A DNA stretch of 64,000 bases from Hypoxylon rubiginosum. Lineage: Eukaryota > Ascomycota > Sordariomycetes > Xylariales > Hypoxylaceae. The stretch's first letter is position 1. Each line of letters opens with the position of its first letter. This document shows, piece by piece, positions 24,647 to 35,420 of this stretch. Both the position numbers and the translations under genes were made by a program. The stretch spans positions 1 through 64,000 of the forward strand of contig CADCXA010000013.1 of assembly GCA_902806565.1 (NCBI GenBank), given 5' to 3'. The notes below the pieces were generated by a model that was not told the DNA's origin, searched no databases, and saw only the letters and a list, made by a program, of their open reading frames with translations.

Positions 24647-25177
24647 AGTTGGTACATACATGGTGTAATTTCGGCGCTATTGGAATCTGTCGGCTGGGTT
24701 GGTCTTGTGTACTTGGAATTCAATGTCGGGGGTAACGTTCATAATACTTCGGGGGATTATAATAGGGGTTGTCATGTATCATTATAGGATAGTTACTTCG
24801 TTACATGATATGATTGAATGAAGGGCCCTTGCGCATGGAGGAAACCGTGAGGAACGGGCAAGGGCATTAGGGGGGTGGGTTCAAGATATATGAAGATGAA
24901 CACTAGGCTTTCTAGACATATCACGAATGGAAAGAGGGAGTGATGGTAAGCGCCAATTGGAAAATGTATTAAGTCGTAATTGAACAGTAGTGGAAGGGAT
25001 AAAGACAAAATTGACAGCATTTCTAAGTAGATTATCCAAGCAACACCTCTCATACCTCATCCGACCGTCCCCTTTCATCAAAACTCCGAAGGTGATTCGC
25101 AAACAGCGTAGTGTCGTAACAAGCCCTGGAAGGCTCGAAAGTGTGTTGGACACCAATGCATGTTGGGGACAGGTCGC
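24647..25177. other. Intergenic between convergent genes
   Basis: 530 bases at the 3' ends of the charged-protein gene and the low-complexity secreted gene. No gene or motif recognised. Confidence 0.5.
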
Positions 25178-26063
25178 TTAGGCACTGCCGCCGAGGCCAC
25201 CTAGCATACCAGCAAGTCCTTCGGCGCCAGTGGATCCCTGGTTCCTGCCCTGAGATCCCTCAGCGCCCGCCTTAGAGCCCTCGAAGCCACCCCTGGATCC
25301 TTCAGCTCCGCCTTCGATCCCTCGCGGCCGGCCTGGGAGCCCTCGATACCGCCCTTGGACCCTTCGGCACCGGCCCGGTAGCCCTCGCCGGCCATCTCCG
25401 AGGCCTCGAGAGCTGCTTGGCGCCCTCCATGCCCTGCTTGGAGCCCTCCATATGCCGGCGTGGAAGTTGTCCGAACTGTCCTCGTAGGCGTGGTCGCCGC
25501 CCTTGGCGCCCGTCTTGGAGTTGTGGGCGACGCCCTTCTTGGAGGCGCTGCGGTCCGCGCCGTGCTCGCCGTACCGGCTGTCCTGGTTGCCGTGCTCGTA
25601 GGCGCTGTGGCCCGTCTCGCCCGCCTTCTGCCCCTGCTTCTCGGCCTTCTGCCCGGCCTTGGCCCCGAGCTGCGCCTCCTCGTGCGCCTTCTGCTCCTGC
25701 TTGCTGGCCTTCTGGCCCTGCTTGGCCGCGCCCTGCTCTGCTCCGACGCCTTCTGGCCCTGCGCTCCGGCCTTCTGGCCCTGGGCCCCGGCCTTCTGCCC
25801 GGCGGCGCCTGCCTTCTGCCCGCGCTCGCCGGAACCCTGGGCGCCCGCGGCACCCTGGGCGCCCGCGGCACCCTGGGCGCCACCGGCGGCGCCGCCCTGG
25901 ACGACGCCGTTCACGGTTGGGGGCGCAGCGCGGGCGGTGTTCTCAACGTAGCCCGTGGCGGGGGCGGCGAGCGCAGCGGCATTGGGGGCGGGTGCCGAGA
26001 GGGGGCGGTGGTTGCTGCCGTAGCGAGCAGGGAGATGAGGGCGAGAATGGCGCGTTGCTGCAT
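25178..26063 (-). pseudogene. Gly/Ala/Gln/Lys-rich repetitive secreted protein broken by about five frameshifts
   Basis: The ATG at 26061-26063 opens a good signal peptide (MQQRAILALISLLATAATTA), but that frame stops after 50 codons. The expected continuation appears in other frames: NAAALAAPATGYVENTARAA and GQKAGAQGQKAG repeats, then QGQKASKQEQKAHEEAQLG, a middle block GHSAYEHGNQDSRYGEHG, MEGSKQGMEGAKQ, ALEASEMAGEGYRAGAEGSKG and AEGSRGGFEGSKAGAEGSQG, ending GLAGMLGGLGGSA with a stop at 25178. Frame changes are needed near 25995-26006, 25731-25745, 25446-25461, 25408-25422 and 25295-25320, each of one or two bases. No GT..AG introns fit at these points. Composition and signal suggest a secreted or wall-associated repetitive protein. 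Either indel errors in a G+C-rich repeat or true decay could explain the breaks; the retained repeat register in all pieces argues against old decay. Confidence 0.65.
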
Positions 26064-26904
26064 CTTGATTGATTGAAGTGAGACGAAAAAGAGGGTTTTT
26101 AGTTGGATGTTGTATGAGATGAGGATAGTTGCAAAGTGTAAAGAGCGACTGGAAATGAATGAATGACTGCGAAAGCTTGTTGTTGGTGTGTAGGAATCAG
26201 ATGTTGCTTCAAGGTCGGATGCAAGTGCTTTTGTATCAAAAAAGATCAAGAAGGGGGGGGGCGCTTAAGGGATGGATAAGTCGTTGACTTGATTTCGTTG
26301 CATGCCTACCATCCCTGGATTTCAGGGGCGGGATGGGGTTGACTCACGGTTCTGCAATATGTCTTAGTCCAGACACGTAAAATCTACCTAGTTGATCAAC
26401 AACCAGGGATAGTTAATCTTATGGGATGGAATCTGTTTAAGGTACCAAGGGCCAATGAATGATTTATTTATCCCTACTTCATTTTTGCCACATACCGACG
26501 CATTAGTCCTATTAACCCATTGCCTAGTTGCCTAGATCACTGGTATTTCCTGCCGATCGTCGCAGGGCATGTTGCTCGTAGATTGGTATGAGGCCAGCAG
26601 AGAGCTACTCAATCAATCACCCTTGGGAGTATTGCTATCGGGTAATTTCACAGGTGTTGAGACAGCTCTGGCATGTAGTCAACCTAGGAACATGTTCGTG
26701 ATACTTGATGAACTAGGTATCGTTAACAAGTGACCAACTCAAGGCGAGAAGTAGGTCTCCTACCTATGTTATGCTGTGATACAAGGTATGGACCTTTTTT
26801 TTCTTTTTTCCTTATCTTCATACTGCTCTCATCTGGTTTGCAATATTCCCGTTGCTGACGTTCCAGCCGTCTGCCCATCTCGACTTCAAAATCGTCCACC
26901 ATCG
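26064..26904. other. Intergenic
   Basis: 840 bases. Contains the promoter of the low-complexity gene on the minus strand, a run of nine G near 26254-26262 and AT-leaning sequence. Frames at 26723-26998 overlap the next small gene out of frame and are not supported. Confidence 0.5.
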
Positions 26905-27150
26905 CTAGTGCTCGCGTCGCTTGCGGCATGCGCAAGCCCTTATTGCCCACAAAATAAGTACCAAGAAATAGGGTAAACAGGCAAAGAATGCTACCCAAAA
27001 GGCTAGACTTCTTCCAGCCGGCGGCCAGGCGGTCACCGTGTCTTCCCTGGTAATGAATATATCATGCCGGAGACGGTCCGCGTACGCGCTGATGCCGTAA
27101 AGCTTCCGAATCGAGTACGCGGTGTAATTATAGAATATTTGAGGGGCCAT
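26905..27150 (-). CDS. Small single-span membrane protein, hypothetical
   Basis: 81 residues from an ATG at 27148-27150. The sequence has one strong membrane segment (LAFWVAFFACLPYFLVLILWAI) followed by a basic cysteine-containing end (RACACRKRREH) that would face the cytosol. The N-terminal half is polar with a tyrosine-rich stretch. No family was recognised and the frame is short, so it may be spurious; the well-formed transmembrane segment with a positive flank is the main support. Confidence 0.35.
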   Translation of the reverse strand: MAPQIFYNYTAYSIRKLYGISAYADRLRHDIFITREDTVTAWPPAGRSLAFWVAFFACLPYFLVLILWAIRACACRKRREH

Positions 27151-27811
27151 GGTATAGCTTAGATAGAGTTGGAAATGGTTATGTCCCCTGAGAATTGAAA
27201 ATCGTCGAAAATTTAAATCGCTGAAGAAGCTTTCGCTGATATTTTGTCACAAACGACTACACAATTCCGTCGATAAGAAAAAACCATTGTACTTATATAA
27301 ACTATGAACTACAATGCGTCACATCTTCTTTGTTGCTACTTGAGCTGTCCCCTGACAAGTTGCCTTAAGAAATTACCATTGTTGTCCATAAACCTGAGCT
27401 GTGACTCTGACACAGCCCCAGGTTCCTTGTTTTCGGTCACATCGGCTAAAATTACCATTTAGAAAAGACGAAAACAAGCGCTTAGGGACTCTGGGGGTCC
27501 CTATTCTGACCTATATGTTATGAAGATTTTTTATTTCTAATCTTTTGAGACTGAATTAATCCCAAGCGGATAGTTCTCCAGTGAAGCTTCGATATCGTTG
27601 ATGGGATGAATACCACGAGAGGACTTAAAAATACTAATCCAAGGGAATTAAAAGGTTTACAGGAACGGAATAATAGACACTATACTTGCAAAAACAGGAT
27701 TGTTAATTCAAAAAGTCATCACCACCCTTGATCGTTACGGTTACGCTGTATATGGAAGCGGCATCTGAATCCAATCGATCGGGTATCAACATTGAGGTGC
27801 GTTGCAGTCCA
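27151..27811. other. Intergenic, AT-leaning
   Basis: 660 bases between the small membrane protein start and the GH3 stop. AT-leaning, no supported gene, RNA or repeat. Confidence 0.5.
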
Positions 27812-30328
27812 CTAGAATGCAATCCTACCAGTCAATCTGATGTCCCGACTGCTCGCGCCGACATATATAGCATAATCACCTTCCTGTATCACCCACCCCT
27901 GAGTGACGACGTCCCACACACTGAAATCACGCCTTGTAAGTTCGAAGCTGACTTCGGCAGATTCGCCCGCATTCAGGGGTATCTTCTCGAAGCCACGCAA
28001 CTGCTTTGGAGGACTGTTCGGTATTCCGAGATAGAGCTGTGCCACTTCTGCGCCAGCTACTGCACCGACATTGCTGACCGTCGCATTGACTGTGGTTACC
28101 ACATCCCATAGTTTTTCGTCGCTGCTTAGTACGGGTCTCCGAGATTCCGGCTTCGTTCTTAGAGGCTCAATCAGGAGCGACGAGTAGTTGAACGCCGCGT
28201 AGGACAGTCCGAACCCGAATTCAAATCTCGGCGTGATATTCTTCTCGTCGAAATGGCGATAATCGACATAAACACCTTCGGCGAAATCGCACTGCGGGTC
28301 TGTCGTATTCGACGGGCCGCGGCCGCATGGAGCGTAAACCTCATAATCGCTTTCGTTCTTAGCTAGCGTGTATGGGAGCTTCCCTGAAATCCAGCTTCGC
28401 CGTAAAGAAGTTTAACTAGAGCCTCTCCGCTGTCTTGGCCGGGTAGATGGGCGATGATGGCCGCAGTAACGTTAGGGTGGTCGATCCACTGGTCGACGAG
28501 ACGAACTCCCGCGGCGTGAATGACGACAATGGTATTTGCACACTTGGAGGCGACGTTCAGGACAAGTCCGTCGCTGAAGTCGTCATGGAGCCCGTCTCTA
28601 TCCCAGCCTTCGGTAGCAATTGCGTTAATGAAGACGAGACAGGCATCTGAGGCTGCATTTACGTCAGGATTAGCTGAAGTTAGATCCCAGTTAATCCAAA
28701 TCCCATCGGCTTTCGCCCTCTGTTGAAGGGCGCTCAAGGGCTACGTCGGAGTTAGTCGCTGAAGAATATCGCGGTTAGGACACTTACGTCGTCGATATAT
28801 GCTGGACCATTAGCGCCAGCTCTTCCACCGGTGACAATTGTTCCACCCCGAGCGGCTTGGTCGAAATGCTGTTCTGTACCCAACACTGCCTGCCCCATTT
28901 CTTGCGAAGAAGTGTAGCCTAATTGGAAGAGGGTGTCTGTGTTTTTGGTATCGGGAACCGTAGCGTCGTATCCGTAGACGGATAGCATTACTGGGCTCTT
29001 CTTGAATGGTAGGACGCCGTCATTCTTCACCAAAACATGCCCGGCTATTGCACCTTCTAGTATAACCGACCGTGATTCGGGAACCCGGGCGTCGACTTGG
29101 TCGTGTGGCAGGGTGAGATTTTTCATCCCAAAACCCGGGACTAAGCCGGTGCCATTCTGGCCCACAAGATACCATGCCGCGAGGATCCTTGTTGCCATGT
29201 CGGTGACTCTGTTTTGACTAACGGACTCGTTACGAACGGCTTCAGTAAGATTGTCCCCCCAGAACCCGCCTCCCGGCATGACCAGGTCTAGTCCGGCGTT
29301 CGCGCTAGAGAGATTATGCTGGGCGTTCCAGTCAAGGAGCACGAAGCCTTCAAAGGCAAGCTCTGTCTTGAGAATTCCATTCATAAGCTTGCTGTTTTCA
29401 CAGGCATAGGTGCTATTAACACGATTGTAAGAACACATAACCGAAGCTACACCAGCCTTGACACCATCCATGAATGGCCAGAGGTAGAATTCGTGGAGTG
29501 TCTTATCATCGATATTTGCCGAAACCGCTTCGACACCAAAATACGGCCGTCTGTATGTTTCTTGCTCATTAGCGATAAAATGCTGAAAGGCGGTGATTAG
29601 CAGCCTTGGTCTAAAAATGCGCCCGCCGATTGGATTGATACCTTGATATTAGCAATAACGCCAGCGTCCTGATGACCAATAATCGTCTCAGCATTTAGCT
29701 GCCCGGACAGGTAAGGGTCAACAGAGAATCCCTCCCAGGTTACGACCGCCCAAGGGGGTTCTCCCTAGAGGGCCAGCGTTGGGGCCAAGCACAACATTGA
29801 CTGGGAGGATGTGAGCTCACTGAGTCCATGCATGAGGGGTGAAAGTGTGGCTTACCCCCTTTAGCCTTGAACTCGTGGCCCATGTAGTAGGCTCTCTCAT
29901 AAGCCAAAGCCTTGTCCCAGCTAGCACCGACGTGAATTGCTGAGGGATAGGAATTGACGAGGTCGGTAGCACGAACTCCGTTTCCCTGCATCGTGTAAAC
30001 ACATACCCGGCCACCCCAGCCGGGGTATGGTGCCGGTGTTACCAGCGCAGAGATTATCGCTGCTGGTGAATCCCCGCGTAATGTTGACCTTTCTTCCAAG
30101 GTCATCCGCCCCACGAGCTCGCGAGCATTCGCGTACGCATCCGCCCATTTCCCCAACCCCTTTCCGGGTGCTATCAAGTTCGATATTAGTAGTTATTGTG
30201 CCACGGCGCATGTCTATCTATATTGAAGACTTACGCGACGGGAACACCGGCGGTGATTGCGGGGAACTGGGAGAGGCATGCACGACAAGTGCCAACGCGG
30301 AAAGGGCCGCAACTAGTAGCGACACCAT
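27812..30328 (-). pseudogene. GH3 beta-glucosidase gene interrupted by four one-base frameshifts
   Basis: Exons on the minus strand: 30235-30328 (signal peptide MVSLLVAALSALALVVHA), 29856-30170, 29642-29800, 28788-29582 and 27812-28740; every junction is GT..AG. GH3 landmarks are all present: [48 protein letters not shown], the nucleophile region GFVLLDWNAQH (Asp in place of the usual SDW context), [12 protein letters not shown] and a fibronectin-III-like C-terminal domain with EVAQLYLG. Reading requires frame changes near 30089-30095, 29979-29985 (these two cancel), 29735-29743 and 28382-28392. All lie in short homopolymer runs (A, A, C, T/A) and each is one base. Intact, the enzyme would be about 760 residues, secreted, and release glucose from beta-glucosides. 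The lack of nonsense substitutions suggests recent loss or read errors. Confidence 0.8.
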
Positions 30329-31654
30329 AGCGAACAGATGAGGGGAGTCTAGGGAGTCTTGAGAGACTGCCGCCAGCTAACGAGGCGAATATAGGAAGGA
30401 CTAAATACCAGATCCTCCTCGGGCTGCTCGGGTTACTTTATTCCTGAATGCGGAGGTCCACGTTTTTACTTGCTTTCATAATGACATGGATTTGATGACG
30501 CTTGTGTTCACTTGGCAATCCGGCCGGTGCGGCGTGAGATATTCACCGCTCGGGAAGAAATCCGGCTTGCTGGTCACCCCCCTACCCCTTGCAGTGGGAA
30601 CGGAAGTGAATATAATGCGACCAAAACGCATTTGAGATTAAAGTACAGTCTACCGTTGCGCAATCTAGCGATAAGAGAGAAGTTACCCCTATTATTAGGT
30701 AGTTGGAGGGATACTAAATACATTGATCGCGCCATGCGATAAGTTATTGTATGCGAAATAGAAGAGTTAATTCATGTGAAGATGTAAGGTAGACGAATAT
30801 ATGGAAATGGGTAGGGTGGGCCAATGTTGATCATTTGTAGTGGCAGCGATCTCGCATGAGCCGCCCTACCCACTACACGATATCTTCCAGGTAAAGATAG
30901 TGCGGTGGGCCATACCACCAAAACCGCCAAATCGGTCAAAAACCGATGATATAATATTGTATATGCCCTATAACCGCCCTATAATACAGGGACCTGAGCA
31001 CTAGAGGTCACAGATAGCCTCAACCATGGCTTAATAACGGCTTAACAACGGCTTCGCGTATACCCAAATATAAACTAGAATTAATAAATAACAATTACAA
31101 TTGAATTACAATTGAATTATACTTAGGAATGAGGCCAGATATATGGTAAAAGGTTAGGTGTTTTATAAGGCTTCCTAGTGGTTATATCTTGGCTACAAAT
31201 ATAAGGAGCTTAGGCACCGAGCCCCGCTATAATTACAGCAAGTTACAGCGCATACCTTCTATAACTTAAGATTATGTAATCAAATTTCAGAGTTTTGACC
31301 CAGCCCCTTTAAAGTCCGCCAAGACCCAACTCAGCAATGAAGCCTTGCACGTAATTTCATTGAGGTAGGAAGATGATACTAATGGTAGGCGAATATTGCT
31401 ATTACTTACGGTGAAGTGTAGATGACTTAGACTCTTAGGTGTACTCGGCTGACTCGTGATTCTATAGTCTTAGTCTCTTTCTCCACAAGGGTTTCCACAT
31501 AACAATAACAGCTAGAGGAATGCTGATGACAACCCCCAGAATCCAATTAGAGGCCTGAATAAGACCCGCCCCTCTGCTGATCAGAGGGAGGATATACTGA
31601 CTTCATTGATAAATTGTGCAATACATATATTCTGCAGACTAAAATACATTTGCC
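30329..31654. other. Gene-poor region with decayed-looking sequence
   Basis: 1.3 kb. The first 200 bases are the GH3 promoter. From about 30770 to 31300 the DNA becomes AT-rich with short repeats: three TAACGGCT-like units around 31029-31060 and an 11-base tandem (TTACAATTGAA, two copies) at 31096-31119. It looks like old, mutated repeat DNA, but no transposon family is recognisable. Confidence 0.5.
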
Positions 31655-32130
31655 TTACGCAAATAGTTTGAACCCATCGGGAACATTTTTCTAAAACAGG
31701 CCATGAGGGTTATACCTGCGACTAACCTCCCGCAAGAACTTCTTGTTCTCCTCGCCATATGACGCGAACGGATCCTGGAAGCTGGACGTATAGTTTAGGT
31801 ACCTAAGATATAGGGGACTTTCCGTCCGCGGCGTTCGGCGTCTTTCTCAATGTCGCCTTCCACCAGGGTCATGATGCGCAGTGAGTTGAGACTGTCCACT
31901 TGGTTCTCAACCATTGTGGATGGCTCGAGCATGGGCGTAACGCGGATTTTGCCGGTGGCCTTATCTTTGGATCCATAGGCCGACGTAGCATCAGGTCCAG
32001 TGTAGTAGATATCATTCAGCCCCATCATGATGCCACCGAATTGCTTCGAGTAGCCGATGTTGACCACGATATGGGTCTCGTCTGAGGCGTCTGGCTTGCG
32101 AAGCTCATTTACCATGGCTTGCCGCTGCAC
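31655..32130 (-). pseudogene. C-terminal relic of a FAD-linked (berberine-bridge-type) oxidoreductase
   Basis: Reading down the minus strand, MVNELRKPD, VVNIGYSKQFGGIMMG and KDAERRGRKVPYI lead into LNYTSSFQDPFASYGEENKK, then FLREVSRRYNPHGLF and KNVPDGFKLFA. The YG...L..V...YNP..LF pattern is the berberine-bridge (BBE) ending of fungal FAD-linked oxidases. Two lesions are visible. A five-base insertion (TAGGT) near 31795-31806 breaks the frame and matches the dispersed TAGGTACCTA motif. The codon before KNV at 31691-31693 is TAG where CAG is expected, a C-to-T change in a CA context. The FAD-binding two thirds are missing: the sequence stops at about 32130, where an MFS relic starts on the other strand. 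Confidence 0.65.
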
Positions 32131-32343
32131 GCTGTTGCGCTCGCCTTATCGGCCAGTAACTACAGTGCGGACGTATGGAATGAGGTAACTGGGGTTTACA
32201 CAGAGAGCCTGCAGGCTATTTGGTGGTTCGGCCTAGCTATCAGTTTGTTAGCATTCCTACTTGTGGGTAGTGAGAAGGACCTTGAGCTGAGAAAGGACCT
32301 TGAGACCGATTATGGCTTAGACGAGACGAAGGATAGCTTATAG
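32119..32343 (+). pseudogene. C-terminal fragment of an MFS drug-efflux-type transporter
   Basis: About 74 codons remain: SADVWNEVTGVYTESLQAIWW, then FGLAISLLAFLLVGSEKDLEL and a tail LETDYGLDETKDSL. One transmembrane helix followed by a charged LRxDLExDxGL tail is how several fungal MFS toxin or drug pumps end. The other eleven or more helices are absent, and the 5' edge meets the FAD-oxidase relic head to head. No start context or promoter is visible. It is most likely a remnant left by a rearrangement. Confidence 0.6.
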
Positions 32344-32598
32344 TACGGCGGCACTGAGAATTCTTGAGACTGTTCAAGATGCTAGTCACGTAACTAAAAC
32401 TTTTACAGGAGTGCCTGAAATTACTCGCTTTGCTTTCAATTTCGTAACCGCTATAGTGTACTTAAACTTGGGAAGCTGAAAAAGGGGTGAAGTTTAGTCC
32501 CTTCATATTGTACTTAGGTGCAGTGCAGACCGTGTCCCTGTGTCGTCATCTCGTTTCTATTTGGTGCCAAAACCAACTCCTAAAGCCCTTTGTATTGC

Positions 32599-33382
32599 TT
32601 AGCAATATGGCAGATCTGGATTCGAGCAGCTTCCAGCAATAAAATTTTGCTTCGTCTTATCTATATCCGCCTCAAATATCATTGTCGACGGATCAATGAT
32701 TCGATCTATTATGTGAACCAACCCCTAATTGCTTGATCAGCATCTATTCGCGAGGGAGTTAAGGTATCCTTACATTTGATACCGGGATATCTGCTTCCAC
32801 AACTGTGGCTGCTCGGTTTAGGACGAGGACCCCATCGAGAACCTGTGCCCCAACGTAAAGGAACGTACCCGCCTGTACTCGTGTGAAATTGGTGGAAAAA
32901 GACGAGACGCTAAGCTGGGAGTTTGGGATGTAATGATGCTGTATCAGATTTCCTAGCCACCATTTCCCCTTAAGCGTTGCCGCAAATGTGTTGAAGTATT
33001 CTCCTGTCTGGTTGAACGCTGTATCTGAAGGTGCAAAGAAGGTGAAATTCCATGTAGGTATAGTATCGAACGCCTGCACGAAACCTATCACATAGGTAAG
33101 TCTGCTTCTATCTCTAGAGCACCTACCTATAAGTGACGGATCACACTCACCGGCACATTCTGAAATAACCTGAGCTAGGATGCTGAGATCATTCCTGGAG
33201 TTCACGTAATCGAGTATAGAGATAGAATCTTCTGATTTGGGTGGTACGTATACACTCTCGGGAGATGGCCTGTACGACAGAGGTAGCCGGCCACTATCCT
33301 CAGAAGACACAAGGCCATTTGACGAGATAAGGGTAAAGGCAAAGGAAAGGGTAAAGGAAAAAGCTTTAAGATCGAGAATCAT
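32599..33382 (-). CDS. Secreted fasciclin (FAS1) domain protein
   Basis: On the minus strand the exons are 33151-33382, 32774-33084 and 32599-32724, giving 222 residues. A signal peptide (LKAFSFTLSFAFTLISSNG) is followed by a proline/serine-rich linker and one FAS1 domain: NFTFFAPSDTAFNQTG, LIQHHYIPNSQL, VLNRAATVVEADIPVSNGLVHIIDRIIDP. The H1 and H2 FAS1 boxes are recognisable. FAS1 proteins mediate adhesion at the cell surface or in the wall. The tail ends with cysteines (AGSCSNPDLPYC) and no GPI signal is seen, so it is probably secreted. It is transcribed away from the GH27 gene across a 420-base divergent region. Confidence 0.85.
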
Positions 33383-33804
33383 CTTGTTCTCTGCTCATCT
33401 GCGACAACGACACGGAACTTGCCCCTATGTATTCGACTAATAACTATGAGCACGCGATACTGATATTATTCTTAAAATATGCAACTTCTCATTCATAGTA
33501 ACTAGGAATCAACCTTTTTGCATTTGTTACGGAGAAAATCACGGCGGAGAAAGTCCCGGCACCTTGGCCGCACGTCCGCTTTTGCGGGGGGCGCCCAGCA
33601 CGGCAGATCATAATATCATACCTATCCACAGCATTTCTGAAAGAAAGCAGATTTCCAGTCACTCAATTTATAATGATGTAGTAGACGCTTAATGGCCGCC
33701 ATGTTGAAGGTTTCCGAAAGTAGACCAGTCGAAAACGGCTACCTACCCTAACGCAATTCAGGCTGCCATCTTGAAACTTTCACTCCTGTACGACGGTCTA
33801 CATC
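33383..33804. promoter_or_regulatory. Divergent promoter region between FAS1 and GH27 genes
   Basis: 420 bases between opposed start codons. A G+C-rich stretch at about 33540-33605 contains several CGG triplets (ACGGCGGAG, CCCGGC, CCGC), possible contacts for Zn2Cys6 regulators; two such regulators lie within 12 kb. Confidence 0.45.
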
Positions 33805-35173
33805 ATGATTCTACTACTCTGTCTAATCCTACTCTATTCCGGGGCGGATGCTGCATCTAAGCCGCAAATGGGTATATAAGCACTACCCCTGACTTACACA
33901 CAGGGTGGTGCTAATGGGATACACAGGATGGAATTCCTGGAATACGTTCAAGGCAAACATCAATCAAAGCATATTTGAAAGCACAGCATCAGCTATGGTG
34001 GAGTTAGGTCTAGCGGATGCAGGATATGAATATGTCATGATAGATGCAGGATGGCAGGCTGATACGAGAGCAACGAATGGGCAACAGCAAGAAAATAAAA
34101 CAACGTTCCCTTCCGGAATCAAGGGCCTGGCGGACTACGTCCACGGCCTGGGATTGAAGATTGGAATTTATAGGTGTGTTTCCATCGAAGGCTCGATTGA
34201 TATCGCTTATTCCCCTTAGCGACTCTGGTATCTACGACTGTGATTTCCACCCGGGAAGTTGGGGCTACGAAGAGCTCGATGCTTACACGTATGCATCCTG
34301 GGAAATTGACTATCTTAAATATGACAATTGCGGCGGTTTCCAAGCTGGGACGATCTCTAGCCAGGAGAGGTTCCATAAGATGGGCCAGGCGCTAAAGACA
34401 TCGGGTCGAGACATTTTCTACGCGCTTTGTCAATGGGGACACCAGTTCCCTTGGTATTGGGCTGATCAGATTGCCGACTCGTACCGCATGTCTGGAGATA
34501 TACACGCGTCTTTCTCTTCCGACAGCTCAGGCGTATGCCAGACCGCGTATTGCTTGAACACCGGTTACGCGGGGGTTAGCGTATTAACCATGCTGCGCAA
34601 GATGCGGGAGATTTCTCCTTTTCAGAAACGGGGATCCTGGGGTAAGTTAATGTAAGACGCGCCATACTGCCAGAACAACCAGCTGATTCTTTCTCAATAG
34701 CGGATATGGACATGCTTGAAATTGGCACGAATTCGATGAACGAGTTCGAGGAGCAGACACACTTTTCCTTTTGGGCTGCTTTGAAGTCACCATTGATCAT
34801 CGGCGCGGATATCACGAACATCTCGGAATCATCCCTGTCTATCCTTCTGAACAAAGAGATCATTGCCGTATCTCAGGATGAGTTAGCTGTAGCAGCTAGC
34901 TATGTCCCGGAGTTATCTACCGAGGGCTCAATTCAGGTCTGGGGAGGGCCACTAAGCCACCAATATGTCGCACTGGCTCTCAATAGCGGCAACTCAACTG
35001 TAGATATTAACCTAGCATTGGATAAGTTACCCGGCTTAGGGCAGTTTTGTGATGGTACCGCGGCGTCCGTTAGAGATGTATGGAGTGAAAAGGAATTGGG
35101 TGCTTTCATAGACGAGATGCTTTTGCAGGACGTTGCAGTCCACCAGACGAAGGTGTTGTTGATAACATGCTAG
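33805..35173 (+). CDS. GH27 alpha-galactosidase, secreted
   Basis: Exons 33805-33871, 33927-34173, 34220-34641 and 34701-35173 give 402 residues. The first exon is a signal peptide (MILLLCLILLYSGADA). Its junction produces KPQMGWNSWNTF, the usual GH27 start; the branch site CTAAT and acceptor ACACAG at 33926 settle this splice. The nucleophile is Asp140 in YLKYDNC and the acid/base is Asp198 in YRMSGDI. WADMDMLEIG and FWAALKSPLIIGADI complete the family pattern. Length and C-terminal beta-domain (ending HQTKVLLITC) are normal. The family releases terminal alpha-1,4 or alpha-1,6 galactose from galactomannan, raffinose sugars or other polysaccharides. The neighbouring lyase and GH88 genes suggest it trims side chains of a uronic-acid polymer. 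Confidence 0.92.
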
Positions 35174-35420
35174 GACGCAGATACGCCTTCAGGAGCTGTC
35201 ACACATTAATTATATATCCTAGCGCCAATCACTATATATTATGCACTGGGACATTTATATTTTTGACATTCGGAAAGCGATTGGCTGGTCATGTACTATA
35301 TAAGACTATTCGGACCTTAGACAGTGAGACAACACAGACTAATTGCTAAACCTAGAGATAACCCAATTAAAGAAATAACTCTTATGATTTTAAGTTGATT
35401 ATTTTGATGTAATACTATTA

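Noticed and set aside
31029..31060. TAACGGCT triplicate as a regulatory array
   Set aside because: Only three imperfect units in decayed DNA far from any intact start codon.
30770..31300. A recognisable transposon
   Set aside because: AT-rich and repetitive, but no terminal repeats, transposase or reverse-transcriptase motif could be identified.
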